DNA of 64,000 nucleotides from Costus lasius (lineage: Eukaryota > Streptophyta > Magnoliopsida > Zingiberales > Costaceae), in the NCBI GenBank assembly GCA_027563935.2, contig CM050447.1, positions 15,961,501-16,025,500 on the forward strand. Reading direction: 5' to 3'. Position numbers and translations under genes: made by a program. This document shows positions 1 to 14,000 of this stretch, piece by piece; the stretch's first letter is position 1, and the number at the start of each line of letters is the position of its first letter. The notes below the pieces were generated by a model. That model saw nothing but the letters and a program-made list of their open reading frames with translations, made no database searches and was not told the origin of the DNA.

Positions 1-2252
1 AAAAAGTTTAAATCTATGAGCATATTAGTGGTGAAAATTAATGTTTGATAAAATACCTCAATTAAGAATTTAGATTGGAGTATCACTATTTTAAATCCAT
101 TTAGAAGGCAAAATAAGAAACAAACTTTACTTTTCTTAGTGTGCAAAATACCTCCTCACATTTTTCAAAATCTCTTTCTTCCCTAACACTTCTTAAAAAT
201 TTTTATGCACCTCTTAGGAATGGCACGTAAGCTAATTTTAATACACTACTCAGCCTTACTAATTTTCTACTACATCATTGTTTTATGTGACCTTTTTACG
301 TTTGCATTGTAAAAATATGAGCAGCAATACTAAAAGATGATTTCTGACCACCTTTGTGCAACAAATTTCTAAAACTCAATTCCCTATTTTACTTAATACG
401 ATTAGTGGCTGTCGAGGTGGATGCATGAAATATATTTATCCAACATGGAAATATAGAGACAATTTTGAAACACTATAAGGCATAGGAAGGCATACGAGTG
501 AAAATAATTGTACGGAATCATTTGAAAATATGACAAATGAAGCATAAAATTTAATATCATGATTTTTTTTAATCAAATAAATAGATGTTTCTAAAAAGTG
601 TCTTTTGATAGACATTTTGGAAATGTTGTAACATCTCAAAAAAGTTTACGAGTAGGTACTGCCCCACTTTATAGCAGCCACTTGTCCTATGTCTATTTGC
701 ATGCTTCAATATTCAATCCATGTTAAGAACATCATCTTCATGTAGAAGTTTTGACAGCTGACACCTAAAATAACAATTAGTTAATCGTGAAAAAAATATG
801 TAGCATTATGAATTTGCCTTTTGTTGAATCCTTGTTGACCAATTATTTTTGCAATCCTATAAATGATAGTTTTGAAATGCCAACTCGCTAGGTATGGATC
901 ATTTCAAAGTCAGACATTCAACAAACTTCATATAAGTGAATAAAAAGTTTTCCTTAAAGGTATATCTAGCCCTAGAAGCCCAAATAGCCGATCCATCTTG
1001 ATATCCTCAATGGCCTCATCCCTACAGCCCTAGTACTGATCAGAGGTAGCAGGTTCATAGCATGTTGGGAAAGTCTTCACTTTCCTCACCACACATTGAT
1101 TGTTGAAGGCTTGAAGCAAAACGATTTCAAGTTTTTGCAGCGGATCTCTAATGACACTTTTAGGCGTTAGAAAAGCAATTGTCAAGATGTTGTTTATCTT
1201 CAATAGTTCTCCACCTTTAAAAATATTATTTCAGTGAATGCATTATCGATAGTAGCAATTCTCCAGCAATTTTTGTGCATGATACTATTGTGAGATCAAC
1301 ATTGTGTCTTCTAGGTATCATAGAATGTTAATTATATGATGAATTGAGTTAGAAAAAAAATAATTATGAAAATTTTAAGAGTTTGAGAGAGATTAAGTGA
1401 ATACAAGAGAAGTGTGAATGAATTAGTAAGGCATGAGGATTTATAAGAGAGAAAAATTAACTCTCACTTTAAAATCAAACTATAATGGAATCTAGCTGTT
1501 GTATTTTTTTCCTTTAGTAAAATTTAAAGCTCCAATTGCTAGGGTTTTGGCTAGTAGTGTCAATACCAACGATACCATCTGGTATCATGTAGGTATCGAA
1601 TCAATATATGTTTATAACAATCGATACCAACCAATACAAACTCCTTACATATATGCTATATGGTTCATGTACCAGCCCATACTTGAACTAGTACAAATCG
1701 GTTGTACTAAGCAGTATAGATTGGTTCTTTAAACCATAATATAGGCACTTGAATGATTATTCCTTTATTTGAGTGATTCTTAAAAGAACTATCATTAATT
1801 TGTTCACATTTCTTTGTTTGCTTGTGCTTTCTTGCTTTTAATTATCTCTTGAAAAAAAATTAAATGAATATAGATTGAATCTTAGCGATGTATTCTTGCT
1901 CAAGCTATTATAAGCGCTAAGTATAAGTGATCGATGCACGTTTGTCTTATTGAATATTATCTTATTCAATTTATATGGACTGTACACTACTTCCAACGGC
2001 TTCACCACTAAATTTACCATTGGATCACTTGTGATGAAGAATTATAGATTTCATTATTTGTTTGCTAACATCGTCACTAATATCAAGAACTAGTTCCTTA
2101 TGCTCATATTATTTGTTTTCCTAGTTTTCGACTTCTTATGCTGTTAAGAACTTATAATAATCCATGGCATTAATGTACCATTTACATTAATTATCACTTT
2201 TAAATATCCTTGATAGGTTTTTTTAAGGAGTTGCTTTTCTGCTCACAGCAGT
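1..2252. other. Intergenic AT-rich DNA upstream of the ACR gene
   Basis: I see no supportable gene here; the short open frames have no recognisable motifs. Positions about 1560-1740 are rich in TACCA/GGTAT words resembling stretches near 12500-12840, 18480-18590 and 24410-24540, so this is probably a degenerate dispersed repeat. The first coding exon of the ACR gene begins just after a splice-acceptor-like CAG at 2248-2250, so a 5' UTR intron may lie in the last part of this stretch. Confidence 0.5.
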
Positions 2253-5200
2253 ATGGAAGTTTGTTCTCCATATTTTGATCCTGAATATGAAAACCTCGAC
2301 GACGAGATTTATGGACCAAGGTCACTTTCTTCCCGTGTATCCCAATTCTTTAGTAGGCTATGGAAATTTATATACTTGATGAATGAATTAGTAATTTTGC
2401 AGGGTATCTGTGGACAATGAATCTTGTGACACATGTACAGTGGTGAAAGTATGTAAATGTTCGACAGCTGTCTTGAGTAACCATAACTTCTTTGTCATAT
2501 TGAAGTTCAACTTCTTTCTCATTGACTTTCATTTTAACTATTATAGGTTGATAGTCTCAGCAAACAAGGCCTATTACTTAATGCAGTGCAAGCCTTAACT
2601 GACATGGATCTTTTTATCACGAAAAGCTATATATCTTCTGATGCAGGATGGTTCATGGATGGTAGGTATCTTGAAATCTGACTGATAGTTTGAGTTTTTC
2701 TCTGTGACATATCCACATTACTTGACAGGATTTAGTCCTAATTGAAATTGTTCAAATCTAAAAATTGTCGAGTGTCTTTAGGTTATTTACATGGAGTCCA
2801 TTGTCAATTTGAAATTTTAGTTATTAGTTTTCTTCCCATGGCAACTGATACTATTTTTTTTTCTTGCATTGCAGTCTTCCACGTCAAAGATCCGCTGGGA
2901 AATAAAGTTACTGATGGGAATGTTGTCAGATACATAGAACAGGTTACTTTTCTTTGTATATATTAGTTCAGATTATTGGCATATTAGAGACATGATGAAT
3001 TGGTTCAGTTGAAAAATCCAACATTGTTGATTACCTTTAGAACGTCAGTTAAAGCAATAGAATGAAAATTTACTTGTGTGTCTGCCAATGAAACAGATAC
3101 GAACAGATTGAATGGGAAGAGAACTAGATAAATGAGGGGTGATCAACGTCAACTATAATTATTCATTGGTTTGCATGCATAGCTCAAGCTCCAATTTTGC
3201 GGTGGTCTTTGATGGACAGAACCGTTTATGTGCTCACTTTACCTTGGATTTTGGATTATAACATAAAATGTTTACTCTCAGTTTCTTAGCAGAGCAAATA
3301 GGAAGGAAGAAAGAAAAGAAACAAAAATAAAGCAATATTTTTTTAAAAAAATAGATTAACAATTTTAAAAAATGAGAGCCATATTTATGACCTCATGGTT
3401 CCTCTCCATTTAAAAATCTTTAACTTCTATTTCTAGATAAAGTAATGAAATTTAATATTTTCCTTCTTTTGTTTCCTTTCTATTTTCTAAGTGTTGTATA
3501 TCATCCATACTTGTCCTTAATGGTATTATCCTAGGAGATTAATGTCAAATGTGATTTGAGTTTTTGTAACTTAGAAATGCAATCCTAGCATACACGGTGC
3601 ATATCTCTTATATGAAATGTAATAAAATCAAACATAATGCATAACTATGTAGTTCCATGTGTGCAGGCTATTGGTCAAAGGGAGGAGCTTCAAAGCTCAC
3701 CACCTGATGAAAAGAACAATGACAATGTTAGTGGTGTTGAATTCTCTACCAATTGCATGGCCATAGAGATGATTGGCATTAATCGACCAGGATTATTCTC
3801 AGAGATTTCGGCTGCTCTGGCAGAGCAGAAGTGCAATGTTATTGAAGTTCATGCTTCGAGCTATAATGATCGTCTTGCTTGTATAGCCTACGTTTCCCAT
3901 GAGTCCACCTCAGCATTCATAGATGATCCGAATAGGCTATCCACCATCGAAGACCACCTTTCCAATATTCTTGGTAGCTCCATGAATGGTAATGATGACA
4001 ACAGAAGTGCTAGAACATGTTTTCTTGGATGTGATAACAAGATGAGTCATGCTGATCGTAGGTTACATCAACTCATCCTAGCAAATCAAGATTTTGACCG
4101 TTCACAGGGACACTTATATCTGCCATCGATGTCAGTAAAGATGGACAATTACATAGACGAAAGGAAAACAGTTATATCAATTGACCAATGCAATGAAAAA
4201 GGATACACCGTTGTGAATGTGGAGTGCTTCGATCGACCAAAGCTCATGTTTGACACTGTGTGCACATTAACAGACATGCAATATGTTGTTTTCCATGCTA
4301 AGATCGCCTCTCGTGGACCGTTTGCTCATCAGGTAAGACTTGATTTCGCATTTGTGTCAAATAGGTACAATCTTAAGCCTTGAAGACTCATCTGATTATA
4401 ATGCTACTTAAATAGTGTCAACTGTTAAAGGATTTGATGGGCGATCTTGAAATATTGAGCTGATAGGAAAGGTCTAAGTATGCATTTAAGGTATAACATT
4501 TCTTTGTCATGATCAAGTGACTCAGGTAAATTGTGGAATATTTATGGTGAGTATAAGTCATCAACAGTGCACAAATTAGCCTAGGAGTAAAAACTGATTA
4601 TACATAAACAAAAGCAACCTAGGTTTCAAACTCCACCATAGATATCCTATTCAAAAGTTTAAGCCAATTCTGCTTTGCAGGAATATTTTATTAAGAATAA
4701 GGATGGAAGCTCACTGGACACTGAGCTCGAGGCAAAACGGGTTGCAAAATGTTTGGAGACAACAATTGAAAGCCGAGTTTGCAAGGTGAGCAAATCATGT
4801 TGGAGGGTAAAAATCCTTAGTAGGGACTTGCCTAGGATTATATGTACAAGATTTCTATTTCCTTTACACATATATTAAAGCAGAGAGCTGAACAAAGCTT
4901 AAAGGCCTATTTCGGTGGAGAGACTTCCCTATGTGGATTCTCTCCTCCGAAACATGCCCTTAATGTAAGGATACTTTTATGCATGATTGATAATAAATAC
5001 TCTTACTATTGGGTAGTATAAGAAGATATTGATTGGTTGTATGTAAATATATAAAATGTTAATATATGACTAAACATGCATGAAATTATATACCCCTTTA
5101 AGCTTTATGCAGCACTCTGCATTAAAATATGTGTAAGGAGGAGAAACAATCTTGCACAATTGATTTTAGGCAGAGTTTATGCTTTTATATCATGTTAGAC

Positions 5201-5637
5201 AAGTATCTATCTTTTGGCATTATGGCTTGTTTGGTTTTCTTAGTTAAACATTATGTACATTATCTCCACTTTGATTTCCCATGTCACTAATACTTTTTTT
5301 ATAGGGGATTTGCCTAGAGATAGACTTGGAAAATAGTATTGGAGTTGTAGCCTATGTCACTCGAATCCTTCGGGAGCATGGTTTGACCATTACCCGAGCA
5401 GACATTGCAAGTCATGGTGAGACGACAAAGAGTGTGCTCTGCATCCAGGATATATCAGGAAAGAAAGTTGACATGGAAGAAGTGGAGTCGGTGAAGAAAG
5501 AGATGAAACCCTTAGCACTTCAAGTGAGGAATGAAATGATGCCTCATAAGTATAGCTCAACAGAGAGGGATCGATTGTCCCTTGTTACTTTGCTTTGGTC
5601 ACAACTAGAAAAGATTTCTCATAATTTCATCTCCTAA
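2253..5637 (+). CDS. ACR: ACT domain-repeat (ACR) protein, 7 coding exons, 466 aa
   Basis: Coding exons are 2253-2320, 2403-2448, 2547-2661, 2875-2942, 3667-4332, 4681-4785 and 5305-5637 (stop TAA). All introns are GT-AG and all phases agree. The protein starts MEVCSPYFDPEYENL, the usual N-terminus of plant ACR proteins, and its length is close to the family's roughly 450 aa. Four ACT modules are visible: about residues 36-100 (TKSYISSDAGWFMDVFHVKD), 120-200 (GINRPGLFSEISAALAEQ), 285-365 (FDRPKLMFDTVCTLTD), and the C-terminal one from about 357 (IGVVAYVTRILREHGLTITR). ACT domains bind small ligands, often amino acids. ACR proteins have no attached enzyme and are thought to act as amino-acid or nitrogen sensors, but the ligand of this member cannot be read from sequence. 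The paralog group (ACR3/ACR6-like) is a guess. Confidence 0.92.
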
Positions 5638-7814
5638 AGAAATAGGAATGCTTTTACCTTTGTTAATACGTCTGATCGTTTAGCAATTATGTACATATGT
5701 GAAATAGGTAACATTTCGATATCTAAATACATATTTTGTAACAAAAAGAATTCACCATGGAATGACAACCGATGTTGGGATTAGAAATTTGATGCATTGT
5801 TACTCTTCGGTTCACATGAAAAGCCAGGAGATGGGTAGGGACTTGGGCTTAAACTTGAGATAAAATGTTCCTTATGAGCAGCTGTGGTTAACAATGATTG
5901 GTTCTTAGGTTTGGAATTGATTTATTTGTAATAAAGTAATAGGATGTTTGACTATATAAACCATCAAAATTTATAGTTTGAGTAATAAGATAAATCTAGA
6001 CGCGTAAATCTTGAATAAAATGAAAATTCTATTGCTTTCTAGAGAATCTTTAAGAATTTTTCAGCCATCTAACGTGTTAAAAATTTTAAAGTTTTTAGTT
6101 TTTTAGAAGTTTCTTATGGATATAATGTCATTCAATACAAACATTTAGTTTGATATTTCATGACTAATACATGCATATAACGATTAATATAAACATATAT
6201 TATTCATTTAATAAATTTTTAACATAAAAAGTAAAATTTTGACAACTTGTTTGTAACATACAAATATGAATAAAGTTACTTGAAAGATAATACGAATAAT
6301 TATTGATAATTTTAAAAACTCACTTGTGCTTATATAGTATTTATTTCATTTTAATAGCTAATAATATGTTTATCTAATTAAAATTACTACATATATATTT
6401 TATAATATTTTACTCGGAATTGCACAGTTTATGAATTAATTTTTTTAAATGTGAGTTTTGTATAAATGAATAATTGTGAAAATATTTATCGTATCTATTT
6501 TAGCATTTTGGATTATTATTTTAAAATTCAAGAACAATATTCATTCCTCGTTTATTATTAATTGAATTAAACAAATCATTGTTATATAATTTACCAATGC
6601 ACTACTATAGTGAGTCTAGTGGTGCTAACAGTTCATCACAGAAGACATGACACACCGAATTGCGTAGATAACAAAGCGTGCATCGAGTTTCTTTTTGTAA
6701 TCCAATTTGTGCAAAAAGTATGTTGAAAATTCTCAAGGAACAAACCTGAAATGGAGGCAATCTAGCTGCACCTTCCAATACGACTACTTTGTTACGACTT
6801 CACTCAAATTATTATTCAATATATAATATTTTGCGTATCCAATAATAAAAACGATATTAGCATAGGAGGCGGTGTTCTATTTATACCTCTCCTTAATATA
6901 ATCCTCAAGTCTAAGTCAAAATATGAAATTTATATTAAACATGCAATAATTCAACTTAATGTCTAGCTATAGGAAAATTTAAACATAAAATCATCTTTAC
7001 GTAAAAATGTTTTAGTTTAATACATTGACTAATTATTAAAATAATTAAATATTAATCATAATGAAAAAGATGTGGCAATATTAATATTATTAAAATTTTA
7101 GTTTAATATTAATATTAATATTAAAAATTTAGTTTGATATCTTGTATAATTTTATATACTATTATTAATATTAATAAGAGAAAGAAAAGGATGTGACAAT
7201 AATAAAAAAAAAGAGAATATTTAGTTTAACTCAACTATTTAAACAATAATTACAGTGAACCAAATGTAACCATATATATATCCTTCCTTAAAATAACAAA
7301 ATCCAATTGACCCTTGCCTTTCGGAGCCCTAAAAATACTATGAATCTAGTGAAATAAGCACCAATTATCTTCCTTTCTTTTCAAACATATGCATGTCACG
7401 TTTTGTTTATATTTTAAAATTTAAAAATTCGATAAAAGCGGGAGAATGTTCGAATAAATCGGCGATATGTTGGATGGAGAAGCCGCCAAAGGAAAGCTAA
7501 CTAAAATAACACCTCTATCCTACTCACGCCGTGTGCCGCTGCCGAACGGGAGATTATTAAACGAGTTTAGGTAGGTCCCACCGGATTTGTGGGCCAGTTG
7601 ACGCAGCCAAGTCACAAGTGCATTGGTATCTCTCCTCTCGAGTGAGAGTAAAAAGGATCGAGAGTGCACTTTCCTTCGTCCAAGAGAAATGCTCGGTCCA
7701 CACCGCGAAAAGAGTAATCACTAATCAAGAACACCATAAATTTATAAAAGCACTTGTGCTTATCTATGATATGATAAGAAGAGTGGCTTATCTGGGCCTT
7801 TGCCTTTGCGCTCC
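5638..7814. other. Intergenic region between ACR and TOPLESS-related
   Basis: This stretch is strongly AT-rich with no supportable open frame. It holds the ACR 3' UTR, a small plastid-derived rRNA fragment at about 6753-6808 (listed separately), and the proximal promoter of the TOPLESS-related gene. Runs of ATTA/TTAATA words at 7060-7180 look like simple low-complexity sequence. Confidence 0.6.
6753..6808 (-). pseudogene. Decayed plastid 16S rRNA 3'-end fragment (NUPT)
   Basis: The + strand contains GTTACGACTTCACTC preceded by a GCACCTTCCA block and a GGAGG start. This is the reverse complement of the plastid/bacterial-type 16S rRNA 3' terminus, including the anti-Shine-Dalgarno end. About 45 of 56 positions agree with the plastid sequence as I know it. 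Nearly all differences are C-to-T or G-to-A, the pattern left by deamination of methylated cytosine in silent nuclear DNA. The cytosolic 18S and mitochondrial 18S ends differ in this block, so plastid origin is preferred. No neighbouring plastid sequence is recognisable on either side. Confidence 0.7.
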
Positions 7815-7822
7815 TATATAAT
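7815..7822 (+). promoter_or_regulatory. TATA box of the TOPLESS-related gene
   Basis: TATATAAT stands about 205 bp before the start ATG at 8020, after an AT-rich upstream stretch and just before a CT-rich leader (7830-7950). Position and composition fit a plant core promoter with transcription starting near 7845-7850. This is inference from motif and spacing only. Confidence 0.55.
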
Positions 7823-8019
7823 AAGACTGCACACGCTTTCCCTCATCCTTCTCGCGGCCTCTGTACCTGACGCTCTCGCTCTCACCCCCTTTCACCAACG
7901 GCCAACGCGGTGCGTCCGTCGTCATCGCCCTCAAGAAACCCTCGCCCTCATCTGAGCCTGAGATTTGATAGGCTATCGGCCTCCCGAGACGACGAAGAAG
8001 GGAGAAGGCAGCCGCCGAC

Positions 8020-11000
8020 ATGTCGGACTTTGGCCGCGAGCTCCTCTTCCTCATCCTCCAGTTCTTGGAAGAGGAGAAGTTAAAGGAGACTGTCCATAAG
8101 TAAGGCCGATCGACCTCATTCTCTCTTCCTCTCCATTTGTTTTGTTTTCTTGTTTAGAGTTGGGTTTTTTTTCTTTGAACTATCTTCTTGTTCTGCGGGG
8201 TTCTCGGTGGAAGATTGGAGGAAGAATCGGGGATTTACTTCAACATGAAGCGCTTTGAGGAGTTAGTATTGGAAGGAAGATTGGATGAGGCGGAGAGGTA
8301 CTTGAGTGGGTTTACCAAGATGGAGGATAATCGATACACGATGAAGATTATCTTCGAGATGCGGAAGCTGAAGTTTCTAGAGGCACTTGACAGGTAATTG
8401 ATTATGTGTCGGCCAGTCGGTCTCTGCTTCCTCTGCTATGCTTCTTGATGATGCCGTGCCAGATAAAGTACGTTTCCTTTTGCAGGAATGACAAGGCAAA
8501 GGCGCTGGACATCCTTCAGAAGGAACTAAAGGCGTTTGTTCGTCGCAATGAAGAATTGTACAAGGATATGGCCATACTCCTTACAATGGAAAACTTCAGG
8601 TTCTTTTGACAAGGGAGCTATGACAAATTGTGTTTAATTTTTCACTCTTTCTTTTCACCATCTTACGCTTTTTGATTTCAGAGAGCACGAACAGCTATCC
8701 AAGTATGGGGACATCAATACAGCTAGGCTGACGATGCTCGTCGAACTTAAGAAGCTAATTGAAGCAAATCCTGATCTCCATGATAAGCTTCAGTTTCCCA
8801 ACATCAAGCCATCTTGGCTGCGCTGCCTTGTAAAACAAAGGTGCTTCTTTTCTATTATTTATGGTTATCCTTTCCACCAAATCTCGTAATTTATGGCTAT
8901 GATGTTCTGGGCTTTTCTCAGCAGTTTAAACTGGATGCATAGTATGTGTAACAACTCGAGGGTTAATCCGGAGATCAAAACCATTTATGTTGACCATTCA
9001 TGTCCGCAGCCCAATGCTGCGCAAGCGCTCCCTCCTCCGTCAATTCTGAACTCCATGCAAAGAGCAGGGATTTTTTCATCTCTTGGGCCTTACGGGGTAA
9101 TATGCCCTTATGCTAATTCCAACAGAATTATTACTTAATTTGCTTAATTGCTTAATATTTTTTTGTCTATGATTAACCACACATTTCAGTCAGGACAACC
9201 ACCTCCTCATCCGTTAGTAGCGCCTTGTACTTCTCATTCTGGTTGGATGAACAACGCTGCTTCCATGCCCCCATATCTCTCAGTTTCAGGGTCTTCTCGT
9301 GGTGGCCCTTCTGCAAATAGTAATTTTCTTTTTATATCTCTAAATATAATCCCAATTGTCATTCTCTGACAGAAGAACTTGTTAAGAGTAGCTAACTTGT
9401 GTGAAAGCATTGATGATTGTTTCTTTTGCACTATCTTTCAGACCAGTACTACATACCTTTTACTAAAAAATAAGACAATTATATTTGCTATGATGGAGAG
9501 AATAAACAAAACATGTATCACAATGACAACTTATAGCGTAAGAATTAATGTCCTTGTTAAATCTAAAGCCTAACTTACAGCATAGGATCATTTTTAGTTG
9601 ACAATCCAATGACAACTTTGCCATTCGTAATAGCTTTTTTCCTATTACACCCTCATCGTGCCTAGAACTAGTTTTGCTTTTATATTATTTGTTATAATTA
9701 TCATAATAAGAAAACCAACTTCTAATTTGATGAACCTAAAGCAATGCTAAACCACATGTTGATTAGACTTTATATATCTTTACAATTCTTCTCTCACTTT
9801 TCAAGTGAGATTAAATATAGCCAATATTTGCTGCAAGCACATGTTAATTAAATATAGCCAACATTCGTTACAAGCATTTGAGCATAAAGATGGAGTAATA
9901 TGTCTTATAACATAAAAAAAAAAAAAAAAAAAAAAATCAAATTTAGCTCTTGGACTTTATATCTACACCATTTGAGCAACACATCAAGGAGGTATTGGTG
10001 ACATCCATAATATTTGTCAATTTTGGTTAGTAGCAAGAGGTAATGAATGATACACAAAGAATTAAACATTACAATTGAAAAAAAAAAATCTCAAAGTAGC
10101 GAATGAGTAAACTCTTTTGCAATTAGTCTTGCTTTGTATTGTTCTACGTTCTCATTAGATTGGTATACTATGGTAAAAATTCATTTTGCAAGAAAATGGG
10201 CTTTACTCTTTTTTGGAGAGGTTTCAAGTTCTCAACACCTTCAAGATCTTAGTGCTGCCATCTTTTCATCCATAGCTTTCCTTTATTAAGAACTTAACAT
10301 AGCTTCTTGTGCATCATAGAATAGAAAACATGGATAATGATATGCAATGAAATGTAGAGATAAGTAGTCATATGATATGGATATAGAAATAGAATGATGG
10401 GTGGTATACTGTTTACCTTTATGAAGAGTAAAGCAAAACTAATTTTAGGTAGATGTAGGTGGAAGATCTATTGGTGAAGTCAATGATGGTGGTGGGTGAA
10501 ATGGTCCTTATCTTGTATACCTTAGAGTAGGAGAGACCTTGGAAGGAGTGGAATGGAGGATGTAGTGAGTATATGGAGCTAGAGATATTTGTAGTATCAA
10601 TTCCAAATAGTATTGGAATATAAACCAACAAGGCTTAGTGGTAGTATGACAATGTGTTGTTTCTAGTTAGTATGTTACTTACTCTAAGAAAGTGATATCA
10701 ATGAAAACATAGCAATGTTTGTTTATATGATCATAACAATATAACCTTTATAAGTTTGAGAGTATCTAAAAATGATATATTGTATTGTTTGAGGATTGAG
10801 TTTGTCATGTCTTAGTCCAAGCACGTGTGTGTATCACAAAGATACAAATACACATGATGGTAATGAAAAATGCTAAAATATCAGGATATAATTATGAGAA
10901 GGGACTCTAACCCTATAAAATGGGATATGAGGTATAAAAACACACTTTGGTGAATAATGCTAATATTGTGATAGAATCTAGAAAAATATTTTTGTACATA

Positions 11001-14000
11001 TTCTTCTTCATTACTATTTTATAAGATTTTAATAAAAACACCAGATTGATTCTTTATTTTGCTATGAAATTTTGAAAAGAATCAAAGACACTAGCACTAT
11101 TTTTTGGGAGATTGAAAACCTTAGTTGAAACCTGTCCTAGAAACAATAGGAGTGCAGAACTTAGGCACCAAATATTAGAATGTATAACCCTAAATTGAGA
11201 ATTACATCTAGAACTAGCATTGACAAATGATAAACTGTGATGTTTGCCTAATTGACAAGCATCACAAGTAAAACTAAGAATATATTTGAAAGACAAATTA
11301 TTTTATTAAAGTTGGTGATGGATGACCAAGACGATGATAAATGAACCAAATAGAGATAATTTGATAGGAAGTTGTTACCAACTTACCATGAATCTCATCC
11401 TTGTCTTCGTTTGTAGTCTTGAACATACAATGGATAGGAAAATTGTCATTGAAAATTAAATAGATTTTGTAAGCACGTAAATGGAGAAAATGTTCATAGG
11501 AAAGTTATGGACATATAATAAGATACTAGAGGAGATAATAATGGATCTTACACCATGAACCAATTCAATAGCCGTTAGCTATATTAACAATGTATAGAAT
11601 AAATGATACAAAAATAGTAAAATGACTATGATCACTTGTCATATGACCAAATGCTTTTAAATCTAAAATCCAAGGAGAAGAAGGAAACTATACTAGTGGT
11701 AAGAAAAATGGTAGTTGTATAAGAGGTGGCACATGCAACTAAGGCCTCAAGTAGTAGACTCTCATATTCCACAATGAATATAGTAGTACTAGATGCCATT
11801 ATAACTATATTAACTTGAGTAGAATGCCCAAACTTTTGCTAGCATAATCAAATAGATGGCATGAGCACCCATAGCGGGTGTAAGGAATAAAAGCATGACC
11901 ATGGCTTCGACCTCAATTAGACTTTTGGCCTAATACTTCATTAGAGACCAGAATAGTAGCTTGTATTAATATTAGTGGAACTGTTTGATGAAAAACTCTG
12001 GAGAACTTCTATACTCAAAAGCTTCCTGAAGGTGATTTCAAGGTCGGGCATGCTAGCTTTTGCAAGAAGAAGATGGCAAGTAGTAGCATAAGAATTATTA
12101 AGTATAGAAATAAATTTTGCTATGGGGAACTCCTAATTTTAATTCACAATATCGGTAATGTTAAAATTGGAGGCTAATAGATTTGTAAGTGTAATATTTC
12201 TAAATAGATTTATCATCTTGTTTAAAATGAGAGCATACTCATTAACATTGTATTTTTTGATATTATATCTTGTGAAGAGAATCATATATTTCTTTTAAAG
12301 TTGTAACAAACTAATAATGCTCTAAATATGAGGCTCTATACTACTGATGAGCCACACGCTATACTCTATTATTGAAGCCTCTTTGAGAGGCAAGTGCTGA
12401 AGTGCTTACCCTAGATAATATAATTTTTCCCATTAAGCTTAACAATTGTTTCGTAAAAATTGGTTTGTTATGTGTGGTACAACTCAAGAATTGTAAAAAC
12501 CGGTCCGGCGACTCAGCTGGTACGGTGCCAGTGAACATGCGCCTGCTGCTAGCGTTGCCGCCGTCGGCCTCTTTCCATGCTTTGATGTCGGTGCCTCGTC
12601 AGACCAGTACCAATTGGAGAAATCGGCCAGTACCGAACCGGTTTTATGATCCTTTATACAACTAGTTTGTACTGATACTATGGTTGGTACCTTAATACAC
12701 ATGTGTGTCAGTGTATAAATATATTTGTGTGTATATATAGATTTAATTAAGCTCAACTAGTACCATAGCTATCATGTATTGGTATAAAATGATACTGGCA
12801 CATACTAGTTTGATAATGGATTGGTGCTAGTATTTAAAATCATACTGTGTACCGGGCTTATTACTTGGTATTCAAAGCTATGGACTGAAGCTAGGGACAC
12901 AACTCCAAACTACAAAATGTCCCCATCATCATTGAATGATTGAATCGGATAGTAGGGAAGCCTTTAGGCTCATATTGGGTTCTGCTCATCATTCGCATTC
13001 GACCATTGTATTAGAGAAATACGCTTCATGACAAGCTCCAGGGTGATTTTGGAATAAATTTACTTTTTTATAAAAAGTAATGTATTTTGGCAAAGTCTGA
13101 AATATAGCAAAACCAATATATTTTGGCAAGATAGTTGGCCTTCCCAAGCTTCAAGAACTCATGTATTATGATGCCTTAGGGCCTTGATTTTGGAATAAAT
13201 TTACTTTTTTTATAAAAAGAAGTTAGGGACACACTCCCACACAACATTAATGTGCTAGTTTTTTTCTTCATTGTAGCTACTCTTTCGAAGCGTCCCCTGA
13301 CTCCTCCAACCAATAATCCTTCTTGTTTATACCACTCAGCTGCTACAGAGCATGTGGCAAAGAGGTTATGTCCCACTGTTTCCGCACAGGAGGTACTTGA
13401 TTTTTTTTATTTCAGTTGCTTTCTGTTTTGGCTTACTTGTGTTTCAGTATTGTTAGCTATTATTTATTGCTTATTTTATGCTAGGACTCAATTCGTGGAA
13501 GTTTATAAAACTCTTAGTTACTATACCTCATGTTTATCTATTGCAGGGTGCCCTTCCTAGTGTACCAAGTGTTTCTTGGACACAAGAGTCATTAAATGAG
13601 TTACCAAAGACTGTTATCATGACATTAAGTCAGGGTTCTCCTGTAGCCAGCATGGATTTTCATCCAGTTGAACCAACAGTACTTCTAGGTGAGAAACTAA
13701 TTATCTTGTGGTTTTAATTCTATGGTGATTCTACAATGTGGGAACATTTAGCTGGAGCACTCATCTTGTGGTTTTATTTCAGTTGGAACAAAGCTCGGTG
13801 ATGTTGTCATATGGGATATTTCTTCAAAAGAGAGGATAACTCATCGAGGGTTCAACCTTTGGGATGGTCATGAATGTTCAGATTCCCTTCAGGTGTTGTT
13901 GACTTTTTGTTATTCTGGTAATAAGTGGAGTGGAACTGTGTTGTCAAAGAAAAACCGTTTCACTTAATGCTTTATGAGCAGGCCGATCTAACAATAGAAA

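Noticed and set aside
5101..5304. Extra ACR exon in intron 6
   Set aside because: No frame adds ACT-like sequence and exons 6 and 7 join in phase.
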